From Flavobacterium johnsoniae (GTDB lineage Bacteria; Bacteroidota; Bacteroidia; Flavobacteriales; Flavobacteriaceae), in NCBI RefSeq assembly GCF_001879205.1, contig NZ_MLFK01000002.1:496001-560000 (forward strand): a stretch of 64,000 bases of DNA, in the 5' to 3' direction. The position numbers were made by a program, and so were the translations under genes. Every line of letters starts with the position of its first letter. Positions within the stretch are counted from its first letter, which is position 1. Shown piece by piece: positions 40,342 to 48,551 of this stretch. The notes under the pieces are model-generated. The model was not told the origin of the DNA. It saw only the letters and a program-made list of their open reading frames with translations, and searched no databases.

Positions 40342-41214
40342 TTAAGCAACGTCGTCGCCCATACTTTCTGTCCAGATGGCAAACCAGTCTTCCTTGTCCA
40401 TTTCTAATTCAACCGCTTTTGCTAAAGACTGAATTCTGGCAACGTTAACAGTTCCGGCAATTGGAATAACGTTTGCAGGATGTTTTAAAATCCAGGACAA
40501 TAAAAGTGTGTCCGCTCCCAGATGATATTTTTCCAGTAAAGTCGAGAATAATTTTTTCAAGCGTCGTGTTTTCTTGGTATCTTCTCTAAAAACAGTCCCA
40601 AGCGGATTCCATGATAATGGGCGTATTCCGTTTGTCTGCATATAATCTAAACTTCCGTCGATCATTGGCTCATAGTGAGTTGCCGAAAATTGTACCTGAT
40701 TATAACTTACTTCGGTTTTTTGACGAATTAATTCTGTTTGAGAACTTGTAAAATTAGAAAGTCCAAAGTCTAAAATTTTTCCATCCGCTTTTAATTTTTC
40801 AACTGCCTCAGCAATTTCATCTGCCTGCATTAACGGACTTGGCCTATGTAATAAAAAAACATCAACATAATCTGTTTTAAGTTTCTTTAAAGATTCTTCA
40901 ACAGACCAAATAATGTAATCTTTAGAATAATCGTAATGTTTAATTTTGTTATTACGACTTTCAGTTACCAGCTGAATCCCGCATTTGGTAATTAATTGTA
41001 GTTTTTCACGCGAAATCTTGCTGGCTTTGAATGCCTTACCAAAGTCGGCTTCGGTAGTATAATCACCGTAAATATCGGCGTGGTCAAAAGTTGTAATTTT
41101 GTTTTCGATACAAATTTGTATCAGGTTTTCCATTTCTTTTGGCGTAAGGTTTTTATCCCAAACACCCCAATTCATAGTGCCCGAAATTATAGGCGATAAT
41201 GCTGTTTTACTCAT
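40342..41214 (-). CDS. Aldo/keto reductase
   Basis: A 290-residue (beta/alpha)8 NAD(P)H oxidoreductase of the YdhF-like group. The catalytic tetrad is visible: Asp in FDHADIYGDY, the Tyr four residues on, Lys in LQLITKCGI and His in VFLLHRPSPLM. The C-terminal cofactor-binding segment is NVIPIAGTVNVARIQSLAKA. The substrate is unknown. It has its own -7 element and lies upstream of the SDR gene on the same strand with a 99-bp gap. Confidence 0.9.
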   Translation of the reverse strand: MSKTALSPIISGTMNWGVWDKNLTPKEMENLIQICIENKITTFDHADIYGDYTTEADFGKAFKASKISREKLQLITKCGIQLVTESRNNKIKHYDYSKDYIIWSVEESLKKLKTDYVDVFLLHRPSPLMQADEIAEAVEKLKADGKILDFGLSNFTSSQTELIRQKTEVSYNQVQFSATHYEPMIDGSLDYMQTNGIRPLSWNPLGTVFREDTKKTRRLKKLFSTLLEKYHLGADTLLLSWILKHPANVIPIAGTVNVARIQSLAKAVELEMDKEDWFAIWTESMGDDVA

Positions 41215-41254
41215 GGTTTTATTGCGTTATTTTTGGTAATAAATATGCTTTTTG

Positions 41255-41262
41255 CAAACATA
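41255..41262 (-). promoter_or_regulatory. -7 element of aldo/keto reductase gene
   Basis: TATGTTTG on the minus strand matches TAnnTTTG, about 40 bp before the ATG. Confidence 0.45.
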
Positions 41263-41426
41263 TCCATCAAAGTTCTTAAAAATATAAAAATAGATTCACA
41301 ATTCGTCCTTAAAATTAGATGATTGGTCGAAGTTTTAACCATTCTTTAACATCTTACTTCTCAAAAAATAGTCAATTTGCACTCTCAAAAAACAGGCGTA
41401 CAAATCAAGGTTATAAAAATATTTAT

Positions 41427-42431
41427 ATGGAAGAAAATACAACGACTTTAGACATTAGAGCGATAAATGAAAAAATTGAAAGAGAAAGTGCTTTTATAGA
41501 CCTTCTTACAATGGAAATGAACAAAGTTATTGTGGGCCAAAAACATATGGTCGAGCGTTTATTAATTGGTCTTTTGGGACAAGGGCATATTTTACTGGAA
41601 GGTGTTCCTGGTTTAGCAAAAACATTAGCCATTAATACTTTGTCACAAGCGGTTCAGGGTTCTTTTAGCCGTATTCAGTTTACGCCTGATTTATTACCTG
41701 CCGATGTCATCGGAACAATGATTTACAACATCAAAGCAAACGAATTCTCAATTAAAAAAGGACCTATTTTTGCCAATTTCGTACTTGCCGATGAGATTAA
41801 CCGTGCTCCTGCAAAGGTTCAGTCAGCACTTTTAGAGGCAATGCAGGAAAAACAAGTAACAATTGGCGACACTACTTTCAAACTTGATCGTCCGTTTTTA
41901 GTTCTTGCAACTCAAAACCCTGTTGAACAAGAAGGAACATACCAGCTTCCTGAAGCGCAGGTTGACCGTTTCATGTTAAAAACGGTAATTGATTATCCAA
42001 AAATTGACGAAGAGCGTTTTGTAATTCGCCAAAACTTAAAAGGATCTTATGAAAAAGTAAATCCTGTAGTTTCGGTAGAACAGATTTTACGTGCACAGGA
42101 AGCTGTTCGTGAAGTTTATATGGATGAAAAAATCGAAAAATATATCTTAGATATCATCTTTGCTACCCGTTATCCAGAAAAATACAAATTGGCCGACTTA
42201 AAACCTCTTATCAGCTTTGGAGCATCGCCGCGTGGAAGTATCAATTTAGCAAATGCTGCAAAATGTTACGCTTTTATCAAACGCCGCGGTTATGTAATTC
42301 CTGAAGATGTTCGTGCCGTTGTACATGATGTTTTACGTCACAGAGTTGGGATAACATATGAGGCTGAAGCCGAAAATATTACTTCTGTAGACATTATCAA
42401 CAAAATCGTAAACGAGATTGAAGTACCTTAA
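41427..42431 (+). CDS. moxR: MoxR-family AAA+ ATPase
   Basis: A 334-residue AAA+ chaperone-like ATPase at the head of the Bat operon. The motifs are Walker A HILLEGVPGLAKTLAIN, Walker B FVLADEINRAPAKVQSALLEAM, sensor 1 in LATQNPVEQEGTYQLPEAQVDRF and sensor 2 in SFGASPRGSINLANAAK. MoxR proteins act with von Willebrand A proteins in protein maturation, here presumably the downstream BatA and BatB. The start is set at 41427 (MEENTTTLDIRAINEK), the conserved N-terminus; an in-frame ATG at 41319 would add 36 atypical residues. Confidence 0.93.
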   Translation: MEENTTTLDIRAINEKIERESAFIDLLTMEMNKVIVGQKHMVERLLIGLLGQGHILLEGVPGLAKTLAINTLSQAVQGSFSRIQFTPDLLPADVIGTMIYNIKANEFSIKKGPIFANFVLADEINRAPAKVQSALLEAMQEKQVTIGDTTFKLDRPFLVLATQNPVEQEGTYQLPEAQVDRFMLKTVIDYPKIDEERFVIRQNLKGSYEKVNPVVSVEQILRAQEAVREVYMDEKIEKYILDIIFATRYPEKYKLADLKPLISFGASPRGSINLANAAKCYAFIKRRGYVIPEDVRAVVHDVLRHRVGITYEAEAENITSVDIINKIVNEIEVP

Positions 42432-42434
42432 AAA

Positions 42435-42500
42435 GTTGATGGTTGATAGTTTTTTGTTGATGGTACATTCGCCGTCAACCAACAACCATAAACCATAAAC
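42435..42500. repeat. Imperfect inverted repeat in moxR-DUF58 spacer
   Basis: A 29-base GTTGATGGTTGATAGTT-type arm (42435-42463) pairs imperfectly with CCGTCAACCAACAACCATAAACCATAAAC-type sequence (42472-42500) in the 79-bp spacer. It forms a hairpin between co-transcribed genes. Confidence 0.65.
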
Positions 42501-42510
42501 CAAACAAAAA

Positions 42511-43374
42511 ATGGATACAAAAGAGCTTTTAAAAAAAGTACGGAAAATAGAGATCAAAACCAAAAGACTGAGCAATCATATCTTTTCGGGAGAATACCAT
42601 TCTTCATTTAAAGGGCGCGGGATGACTTTCAGCGAGGTGCGTCAATACCAATATGGCGATGATATTCGTAACATCGATTGGAATGTAACCGCACGCTACA
42701 ACGAAGCCCACGTAAAAGTTTTTGAAGAAGAACGAGAATTGACCATGGTTTTAATGGTTGATATTTCGGGTTCTGAAGGTTTTGGCTCAAAAAGTCAGTT
42801 TAAAAAAGACATCGTAACCGAAATTGCGGCAACGATGGCTTTTTCGGCTACACAAAATAATGATAAGATTGGATTAATCTTATTTTCTGATAATGTCGAA
42901 TTATATATTCCGCCCAAAAAAGGCCGTTCGCATGTTTTAAGAATCATTCGTGAATTGATCGAATTTGAACCAAAAAGTCAAAAAACAGATGTGGCTCAGG
43001 CTTTAAAATTTTTATCAGGAACTCAAAAAAAGAAAGCAATTGTTTTTATGATTTCAGATTTTATGTCCGAAGATTATGAGCAGACTTTAAAAATTGCTTC
43101 TAAAAAACATGACCTTACAGGTGTTCGTGTGTACGATATTCGCGAAGAAAAAATCCCGAATTTAGGAATGGTAACCATGCTTGATGCCGAAACCGGAAAA
43201 ACGCAGTTAGTTGATACGGGTTCAAAAACAGTGCGCATGAATTACGAAAAACATTATCAGGAAAGAGTCAATTATTTCAAAGATACATTTCGTAAATCTG
43301 GTGCAGGAATTGTAAACACAAGAGTCGATGAAAATTACGTAACCAAATTATTAGGTTATTTCAAATCAAGGTAA
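42511..43374 (+). CDS. DUF58 domain protein of Bat operon
   Basis: A 287-residue cytoplasmic protein with the DUF58 signature GRGMTFSEVRQYQYGDDIRNIDWNVTAR near residues 33-60. It is embedded in a VWA-like fold with a MIDAS-type VLMVDISGSEGFG. DUF58 proteins accompany MoxR ATPases and VWA proteins in almost all MoxR-type operons and are thought to work with the ATPase. It is the second gene of the operon, 79 bp after moxR, with a palindromic repeat in the spacer. Confidence 0.9.
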   Translation: MDTKELLKKVRKIEIKTKRLSNHIFSGEYHSSFKGRGMTFSEVRQYQYGDDIRNIDWNVTARYNEAHVKVFEEERELTMVLMVDISGSEGFGSKSQFKKDIVTEIAATMAFSATQNNDKIGLILFSDNVELYIPPKKGRSHVLRIIRELIEFEPKSQKTDVAQALKFLSGTQKKKAIVFMISDFMSEDYEQTLKIASKKHDLTGVRVYDIREEKIPNLGMVTMLDAETGKTQLVDTGSKTVRMNYEKHYQERVNYFKDTFRKSGAGIVNTRVDENYVTKLLGYFKSR

Positions 43375-43389
43375 AGATTTTTGATATTT

Positions 43390-43408
43390 GATTAACGATT
43401 TTCGATTT
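43390..43408 (+). repeat. Left inverted repeat flanking four-helix-bundle gene
   Basis: GATTAACGATTTTCGATTT pairs with 43847-43865 as an inverted repeat at 18 of 19 positions, enclosing gene 43448-43804. Confidence 0.7.
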
Positions 43409-43447
43409 ATGATGTGCATGATTTATGGTTAAAGGAAGAATTAAGGA

Positions 43448-43804
43448 ATGACTAAACAAGAATTAGAAAATAGATTGATTGATTTTGCTGCGAGTATAAT
43501 ATTACTAACAATTACATTTGAAAAAAATTACGCTGGAAATCATTTATTAGGGCAAATCACTCGTTCAAGTACATCGCCTGCTTTAAATTATGGTGAGGCG
43601 CAAAGTGCAGAAAGTAAAAAGGATTTTATTCATAAAATGGGAATCTGCCTGAAAGAATTAAGAGAAACATTTGTTTGTTTAAAAATAATAGAAAAAGCAA
43701 ACCTTTCAACAGATCAGGAAAGTTTAATACGAGCAAAAACAGAAGCCAATCAATTAATCTCAATTTTTGTCTCAAGTATCAAAACATCAAAAAATAATTC
43801 ATAA
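43448..43804 (+). CDS. Four-helix-bundle (23S rRNA intervening-sequence-type) protein
   Basis: The 118-residue all-helical protein belongs to the four-helix-bundle family first seen in 23S rRNA intervening sequences. The motifs are LIDFAASIILLTITFEKNYAGNHLLGQITRSSTS, ALNYGEAQSAESKKDFIHKM, CLKELRETFVCLKII and a final helix EANQLISIFVSSI. Free-standing copies are scattered through Bacteroidota genomes and their function is not established. Here it interrupts the Bat operon between the DUF58 gene and the BatD-like gene. It is bracketed by a 19-bp inverted repeat, suggesting insertion. It is in the operon orientation, so read-through is preserved. Confidence 0.85.
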   Translation: MTKQELENRLIDFAASIILLTITFEKNYAGNHLLGQITRSSTSPALNYGEAQSAESKKDFIHKMGICLKELRETFVCLKIIEKANLSTDQESLIRAKTEANQLISIFVSSIKTSKNNS

Positions 43805-43846
43805 ATAAAGAACAAAGATTAAACATTTAAGTTTCACATAAATCTG

Positions 43847-43865
43847 AAATCAAAAATCGTTAATC
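43847..43865 (-). repeat. Right inverted repeat flanking four-helix-bundle gene
   Basis: AAATCAAAAATCGTTAATC is the inverse of 43390-43408 with one mismatch. A further partial copy (AATCGTTAATC) follows directly, up to the next start codon. Confidence 0.7.
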
Positions 43866-43882
43866 TTCAATCGTTAATCATA

Positions 43883-45517
43883 ATGAAATTAAAGTTTTAC
43901 ATATTTTTATTTTTGCTTTCATCGGTTGTTTTTGCACAGCAAAAACAAGTCGAAACAAGTATTGATACTACAAAAAATAAAATTGGCGCCGAATTTAAGC
44001 TTACACTTAAAACGGTTGTAAATGCTAATTCTAAAGTTGTTTTTCCAAAACTAAAAAGATTTGGAGCCCTTGAAGTAATTCAATCCTATCCGGTTGACAC
44101 CGTAAAGAAAAACGATACTTATGAATTAATTAAAAAATATGGCTTAACACAATTTGATTCAGGAAGATATGTAATTCCAAGTGTTCAGATTCTTATTGAC
44201 AAGAAACCTTATTTATCAGATTCTATTCGTGTAGAAGTTGCCAATGTTAAAGTAGATACTTTACAGCAAAAAATGTACGACATTAAAGACATTACCGCTG
44301 CAGATGGCGGTATTGGTGATTGGTGGAAATACATTTTGGCTTTGGTTATTATTTTAGGAATTGGGGCTTTCATTTACTGGTATGTTAAAAAACACCAGAA
44401 AAAGAAAATCGAAGAAGAAGTTTATAAAACGCCAATAGAAAAAGCAACGAGCTTATTGAACAATTTAGAACAAAAAGAATTAGTTCAAAAAGGAGAAATT
44501 AAAGAATATTACAGCGAACTAACGGATATTGCCCGTAATTATATCGAAGAAGCGATTCATATTCCTGCAATGGAAAGCACAACTTCTGAATTGATTCAGG
44601 CCATCAGAACAGCTTCGACTAAAAAGAAAATGACTTTAACGCCAGAAACGGTTGAGAATCTGGAACGTGTTTTACGTCAGGCCGATTTAGTAAAATTCGC
44701 AAAATCTAAACCTTTGGATTTTGAAATCACTGAAGACAGAAATAAAATTCAGAAAGTAATTTTAACCCTTGACAATGCCATTCCTACCGAAGTTCCGGAA
44801 GAAGCAGAAGATCAATTATTAAACGAAGCCCAAAAACAAAAACAGATTCAGCTTCAATTAAAGAAACAAAGAAACAAACGAATCGCAATTACAGCAGGTT
44901 CAGCTGTATTCTTATTATTGGCTACAGCTACTTATTTTATTGCAACAAAAGGTTTTGCCTACGTAAAAGACAATCTTATAGGCCATCCGTCTAAAGAATT
45001 ATTAGAAGGAGAATGGGTAAAAAGTGAATACGGAAATCCAGGCGTTATAATTGAAACTCCAAAAGTTTTGAAACGTATGGATGCTTTAAAAGCACTTCCA
45101 AAAGAAACAATGGCCCTGATAAAAGAAATGCAGCTTTTTGCATACGGCAGTATGATTGATAATTTTTATGTGGCAGTTTCTACCACTAAATTTAAAAATC
45201 CAACTGAAATTGATTTATCAAAAGCTTTAGAAGGAAGTTTAAAAGTAATCGAACTTCAAGGCGGGCAAAATATCATTGTAAAACAGGAAGATTTCCAAAC
45301 CAACCAAGGTATCCAGGGAATAAAAGGTTACGGAACAATGAGCATTTTAAATCCTAACACTAAAACAAGTACAAAAGCGTATTACGAAATCCTTCTTTTT
45401 AAACAAGATCAGGGATTACAGCAAATTATTATTTTGCATGAAGAAGGTGATACTTATGCGAACGACATCACAACCCGAATTTTAAATTCTGTTGAACTTA
45501 AAAAAGCAAGTAACTAA
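43883..45517 (+). CDS. BatD-like/DUF4381-type membrane protein of Bat operon
   Basis: The 544-residue product has a signal peptide (MKLKFYIFLFLLSSVVFA) and a periplasmic immunoglobulin-like domain with BatD-like character (residues 20-130). A transmembrane helix (YILALVIILGIGAFIYWYV) leads to a cytoplasmic helical domain (residues 180-320) with YYSELTDIARNYIEEA and LERVLRQADLVKFAKSKP, typical of the protein that precedes BatA in these operons. A second helix (IAITAGSAVFLLLATATYFI) precedes a C-terminal domain of about 190 residues that is not recognised. Its stop overlaps the batA start by one base, indicating coupled translation. Confidence 0.78.
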   Translation: MKLKFYIFLFLLSSVVFAQQKQVETSIDTTKNKIGAEFKLTLKTVVNANSKVVFPKLKRFGALEVIQSYPVDTVKKNDTYELIKKYGLTQFDSGRYVIPSVQILIDKKPYLSDSIRVEVANVKVDTLQQKMYDIKDITAADGGIGDWWKYILALVIILGIGAFIYWYVKKHQKKKIEEEVYKTPIEKATSLLNNLEQKELVQKGEIKEYYSELTDIARNYIEEAIHIPAMESTTSELIQAIRTASTKKKMTLTPETVENLERVLRQADLVKFAKSKPLDFEITEDRNKIQKVILTLDNAIPTEVPEEAEDQLLNEAQKQKQIQLQLKKQRNKRIAITAGSAVFLLLATATYFIATKGFAYVKDNLIGHPSKELLEGEWVKSEYGNPGVIIETPKVLKRMDALKALPKETMALIKEMQLFAYGSMIDNFYVAVSTTKFKNPTEIDLSKALEGSLKVIELQGGQNIIVKQEDFQTNQGIQGIKGYGTMSILNPNTKTSTKAYYEILLFKQDQGLQQIIILHEEGDTYANDITTRILNSVELKKASN

Positions 45518-46521
45518 TGAATAATAAGATCACTTTTTTAAATCCGGAATTCTTTTGGTTGTTTCTTTTGATTCCCATTGCAATCGCTTGGTTTTTCTGG
45601 AAAAGAAACCAGCAGTCGGCTACATTAAAAATGAGTTCGACCGCAGGTTTTAAAAACAGTCAGTCACTCTTAACCAAATTAAAACCCTGCTTATACGTTT
45701 TTAGAATTATAGCTTTAAGTTCATTAATTATCGCTTTAGCAAGACCAAGAACAGTTGATATTAGTAATCAGACCAAAACAACAAAAGGAATTGATATTGT
45801 AATGGCAATTGACGTTTCTGGAAGTATGCTGGCAAAAGATTTAAAACCTAACCGTATGGAGGCTTTAAAAAGAGTTGCCGCGGATTTCGTTGGAGAAAGA
45901 CCAAATGATAGAATTGGTCTGGTTTTATACGCTTCTGAAGCTTATACCAAAACGCCGGTTACAAGCGACAAACCAATTATTCTGGAAGCCATAAAAGGAA
46001 TTAGATACGATACCGTTTTACAAGACGGAACCGGAATTGGGATGGGATTAGCCACGGCTGTAAACCGTCTAAAAGACAGTAAAGCAAAAAGCCGAGTTGT
46101 TATTTTAATGACAGACGGGGTTAACAATGCCGGTTTTATTGAACCGGAAACAGCTGCAGACATTGCCAAACAATACGGAATAAAAGTGTATACAATTGGT
46201 ATTGGAACAAACGGAATGGCTGAATCTCCTTATGCATATGCACCAAACGGAGGTTTCTTATTCAAAATGCAGAAAGTTGAAATTGACGAGAAGTTAATGA
46301 AAAGTATTGCCCATAAAACAGATGGAACATACTTTAGAGCCACAAGCAACGATAGATTAGCCGAAATATACAGCGCAATTAATAAATTAGAAACAACAGA
46401 AATACAAGAATTAAAATTCTACGATTACGACGAAAAATACAGAGGATTTGTTTTACTCGCAGTATTTTTATTATTGCTGGAACTTGGTTTAAGAAATACG
46501 GTTTATAGAAGCTTTATTTAA
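45517..46521 (+). CDS. batA: BatA, von Willebrand factor A membrane protein
   Basis: The 334-residue inner-membrane protein has two N-terminal helices (FFWLFLLIPIAIAWFFW and VFRIIALSSLIIALA). A large VWA domain follows, with a complete MIDAS (VMAIDVSGSMLAKDL, a Thr in YTKTPVTSDKP and MTDGVNNAG). A C-terminal helix (GFVLLAVFLLLLELGL) closes the protein. In Bacteroides the Bat operon supports aerotolerance; biochemical roles remain unclear. Metal-dependent ligand binding outside the membrane is expected from the intact MIDAS. Its start codon overlaps the preceding stop. Confidence 0.92.
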   Translation: MNNKITFLNPEFFWLFLLIPIAIAWFFWKRNQQSATLKMSSTAGFKNSQSLLTKLKPCLYVFRIIALSSLIIALARPRTVDISNQTKTTKGIDIVMAIDVSGSMLAKDLKPNRMEALKRVAADFVGERPNDRIGLVLYASEAYTKTPVTSDKPIILEAIKGIRYDTVLQDGTGIGMGLATAVNRLKDSKAKSRVVILMTDGVNNAGFIEPETAADIAKQYGIKVYTIGIGTNGMAESPYAYAPNGGFLFKMQKVEIDEKLMKSIAHKTDGTYFRATSNDRLAEIYSAINKLETTEIQELKFYDYDEKYRGFVLLAVFLLLLELGLRNTVYRSFI

Positions 46522-46523
46522 TA

Positions 46524-46586
46524 TTTTAGTCGCAGTCAAAGTTTACAGTTTACAGCTGAAACTGCGATTGAAAACTGCGATTGAGA
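46524..46586. repeat. Imperfect repeat in batA-batB spacer
   Basis: TTTTAGTCGCAGTCAAAG followed by GCTGAAACTGCGATTGAAAACTGCGATTGAGAACT can fold back on itself. The first 12 bases are the exact inverse of 31207-31218. Confidence 0.55.
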
Positions 46587-46600
46587 ACTAGAATTAAAAA

Positions 46601-47635
46601 ATGGAATTAGACGAAAAAAAATATTTATATCTATTATTATTACTCCCAATTGTGGTGTGCATTTTCCTTTTCAATATGTATTGGAAAAGAAAAAAACAAC
46701 GTGAATTTGGTGATTTAGAAATGGTAAAAAAACTGAGTCCGGAAAGATCTGTTTTTAAACCTGTCTTAAAATTATCTGTTTTACTATTAGCTTTGGCCTG
46801 TTTGATTATCGGATTGGTAAATCCGAAAATAGGAACGAAAATGGAGACGGTAAAACGAGAAGGTATTGATATTGTTTTTGCTGTTGACGTTTCTAAAAGT
46901 ATGCTGGCCGAAGATGTGGCGCCAAGTCGTCTAGATAAAAGTAAACAATTGGTTTCGCAGATTATTAATTCGCTCGGAAATGACCGAATTGGAATTGTTG
47001 CTTATGCAGGAAGTGCTTTTCCGGTATTGCCAATTACATCAGATTACAGTGTTGCCAAAATGTTCCTGCAAAGTATGAGCCCGGATATGGTTTCCTCTCA
47101 GGGAACCTCTTTGGATGAAGCTATCCGATTATCAGCCACTTATTTTGATGAGAAAAGCAAAACAAGTAAGCTTTTGATTTTAATCTCGGATGGTGAAGAT
47201 CATTCTGAAGGGGCGTCTTCTGCCGCAGAAGAAGCTAATAAACTGGGAATGAAAATCATTACAATAGGTGTTGGAACAGAAAAAGGAGCAACAATTCCTT
47301 TAAAAGAAAATGGCGTGGTAAGAAATTATCAAAAAGATCAAAATGGGCAGACTGTTATTACAAAATTAAACCAGGAAGGATTAAAAACTATTGCAAAAGC
47401 CACAAAAGGCGGTTATGTTTACGGCGGAAATACTAAAGAAGTTTTAGAATACATTAAAAATGCCCTGAATAACATTCAAAAAACCGAATTTGAATCAACA
47501 CAAATGGCCGATTTTCAATCGCAGTTTCAATGGTTTCTTGGGTTTGGTTTCTTACTGTTGTTTGTAGATATTTTTCTTTTAGAACGAAAAACAAATTGGA
47601 TTAAAGAGTTGAATTTATTCAACGAAAAGAAATAA
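46601..47635 (+). CDS. batB: BatB, von Willebrand factor A membrane protein
   Basis: A 344-residue paralogue of BatA with the same topology: two N-terminal helices (LYLLLLLPIVVCIFLFNMYW, LKLSVLLLALACLIIGLV), a VWA domain with MIDAS VFAVDVSKSMLAEDVAPS and LISDGEDHSEG, and a C-terminal helix (FLGFGFLLLFVDIFLL). BatA and BatB are usually both present and probably act together with the TPR proteins that follow. It is separated from batA by a 79-bp repeat-bearing spacer. Confidence 0.92.
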   Translation: MELDEKKYLYLLLLLPIVVCIFLFNMYWKRKKQREFGDLEMVKKLSPERSVFKPVLKLSVLLLALACLIIGLVNPKIGTKMETVKREGIDIVFAVDVSKSMLAEDVAPSRLDKSKQLVSQIINSLGNDRIGIVAYAGSAFPVLPITSDYSVAKMFLQSMSPDMVSSQGTSLDEAIRLSATYFDEKSKTSKLLILISDGEDHSEGASSAAEEANKLGMKIITIGVGTEKGATIPLKENGVVRNYQKDQNGQTVITKLNQEGLKTIAKATKGGYVYGGNTKEVLEYIKNALNNIQKTEFESTQMADFQSQFQWFLGFGFLLLFVDIFLLERKTNWIKELNLFNEKK

Positions 47636-47675
47636 AGATCCGCTTAAACTCGGAACAAAAAATAAAAATAATAGA

Positions 47676-48452
47676 ATGAAAAATTTACTTCTTTATATTT
47701 TACTAACGCTTTCTTTTGCAGTTTCTGCTCAGGAAAAAGACAAAATATTGCCTGGTGCCAATGAAGAATATAAGCAGAATAAATTTGTAGATGCAGAAGC
47801 AAACTATAGAATTTCGGCATCAAAATTTCCAAAGCGCGCAACTGCTTCATACAATTTGGGGAACACGATTTACAGACAAAATCAGGCTTCTGAAGCTAAA
47901 TACGCTTACGCAAATGCTATAAAGAATGCCAAAACAAGACCTGAAAAGCATAAAGCATACCATAATCTTGGAAACACTTTCATGAAAGAGAAAGATTATA
48001 CGCAGGCGGTTGAGGCTTATAAAGAAGCATTACGTAACGATCCAACTGATGATGAAACGCGTTACAACTATGCTTATGCCAAGCAAAAACTAAAAGAAAA
48101 CCCTCCTAAAAACGATCAAAACAAAGACAAGAATAAGGACAAGGACAAAGACAAGGATAAAAATAAAGACAAAGATAAGGACAAGGATAAAAATAAAGAT
48201 CAGAACAAGGATAAGGATAAAAAAGACGATAAAGGCGATAAAGACAAGGACAAAAAAGACGGTAAAAATGATCCGAAGAAAGACGATAAGTCTGATAATA
48301 ACGGAGAACCAAAACCAATGCCTGGCGGAATTTCAAAAGAACGTGTTCAGAATTTATTAGATGCTGTAAACAACGAAGAAAAGAAAATTCAAGATAAAGT
48401 AAACGCACAAAAAGTAAAAGGAAATCCTAAAAAACCGGAGAAAGACTGGTAA
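47676..48452 (+). CDS. batC: BatC, periplasmic TPR protein with Lys-Asp-rich tract
   Basis: The 258-residue product has a signal peptide (MKNLLLYILLTLSFAVSA). About three TPR units follow (residues 25-135; ATASYNLGNTIYRQNQASEAKYAYANAI, KAYHNLGNTFMKEKDYTQAVEAYKEAL). A highly charged low-complexity tract of repeated KDKDKNKD units follows (residues about 147-210), then PMPGGISKERVQNLLDAVNNEEKKIQ at the C-terminus. That last segment is typical of the Bat TPR protein. The tract may be a flexible spacer; its DNA repeats are prone to length change. Confidence 0.9.
   Translation: MKNLLLYILLTLSFAVSAQEKDKILPGANEEYKQNKFVDAEANYRISASKFPKRATASYNLGNTIYRQNQASEAKYAYANAIKNAKTRPEKHKAYHNLGNTFMKEKDYTQAVEAYKEALRNDPTDDETRYNYAYAKQKLKENPPKNDQNKDKNKDKDKDKDKNKDKDKDKDKNKDQNKDKDKKDDKGDKDKDKKDGKNDPKKDDKSDNNGEPKPMPGGISKERVQNLLDAVNNEEKKIQDKVNAQKVKGNPKKPEKDW
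48112..48296 (+). repeat. Low-complexity repeats inside batC
   Basis: Tandem variants of GACAAGGATAAAAATAAA and related triplets encode the Lys/Asp/Asn tract. The repetition suggests slippage and between-strain length variation. Confidence 0.75.
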
Positions 48453-48458
48453 AATAAG

Positions 48459-48535
48459 TTGAATCGTTTAATCGTTATTAAATTGTTTATATACTAAACG
48501 ATTAAACGGATAAACGATTTAACAGTTAAACAAAC
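48459..48535. repeat. Inverted repeat in batC-batD spacer
   Basis: AATCGTTTAATCGTT (48462-48476) faces AACGATTAAACGGAT (48497-48511), with further AAACGATTTAAC copies. It is a hairpin-forming spacer between co-oriented genes. Confidence 0.6.
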
Positions 48536-48551
48536 AATGATCAAAATTTAA

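Noticed and set aside
48106..48408. 100-codon minus-strand frame rich in Tyr, Leu and Cys
   Set aside because: It is the mirror of the Lys-Asp repeat tract of batC; low-complexity coding DNA leaves the opposite strand open by chance.
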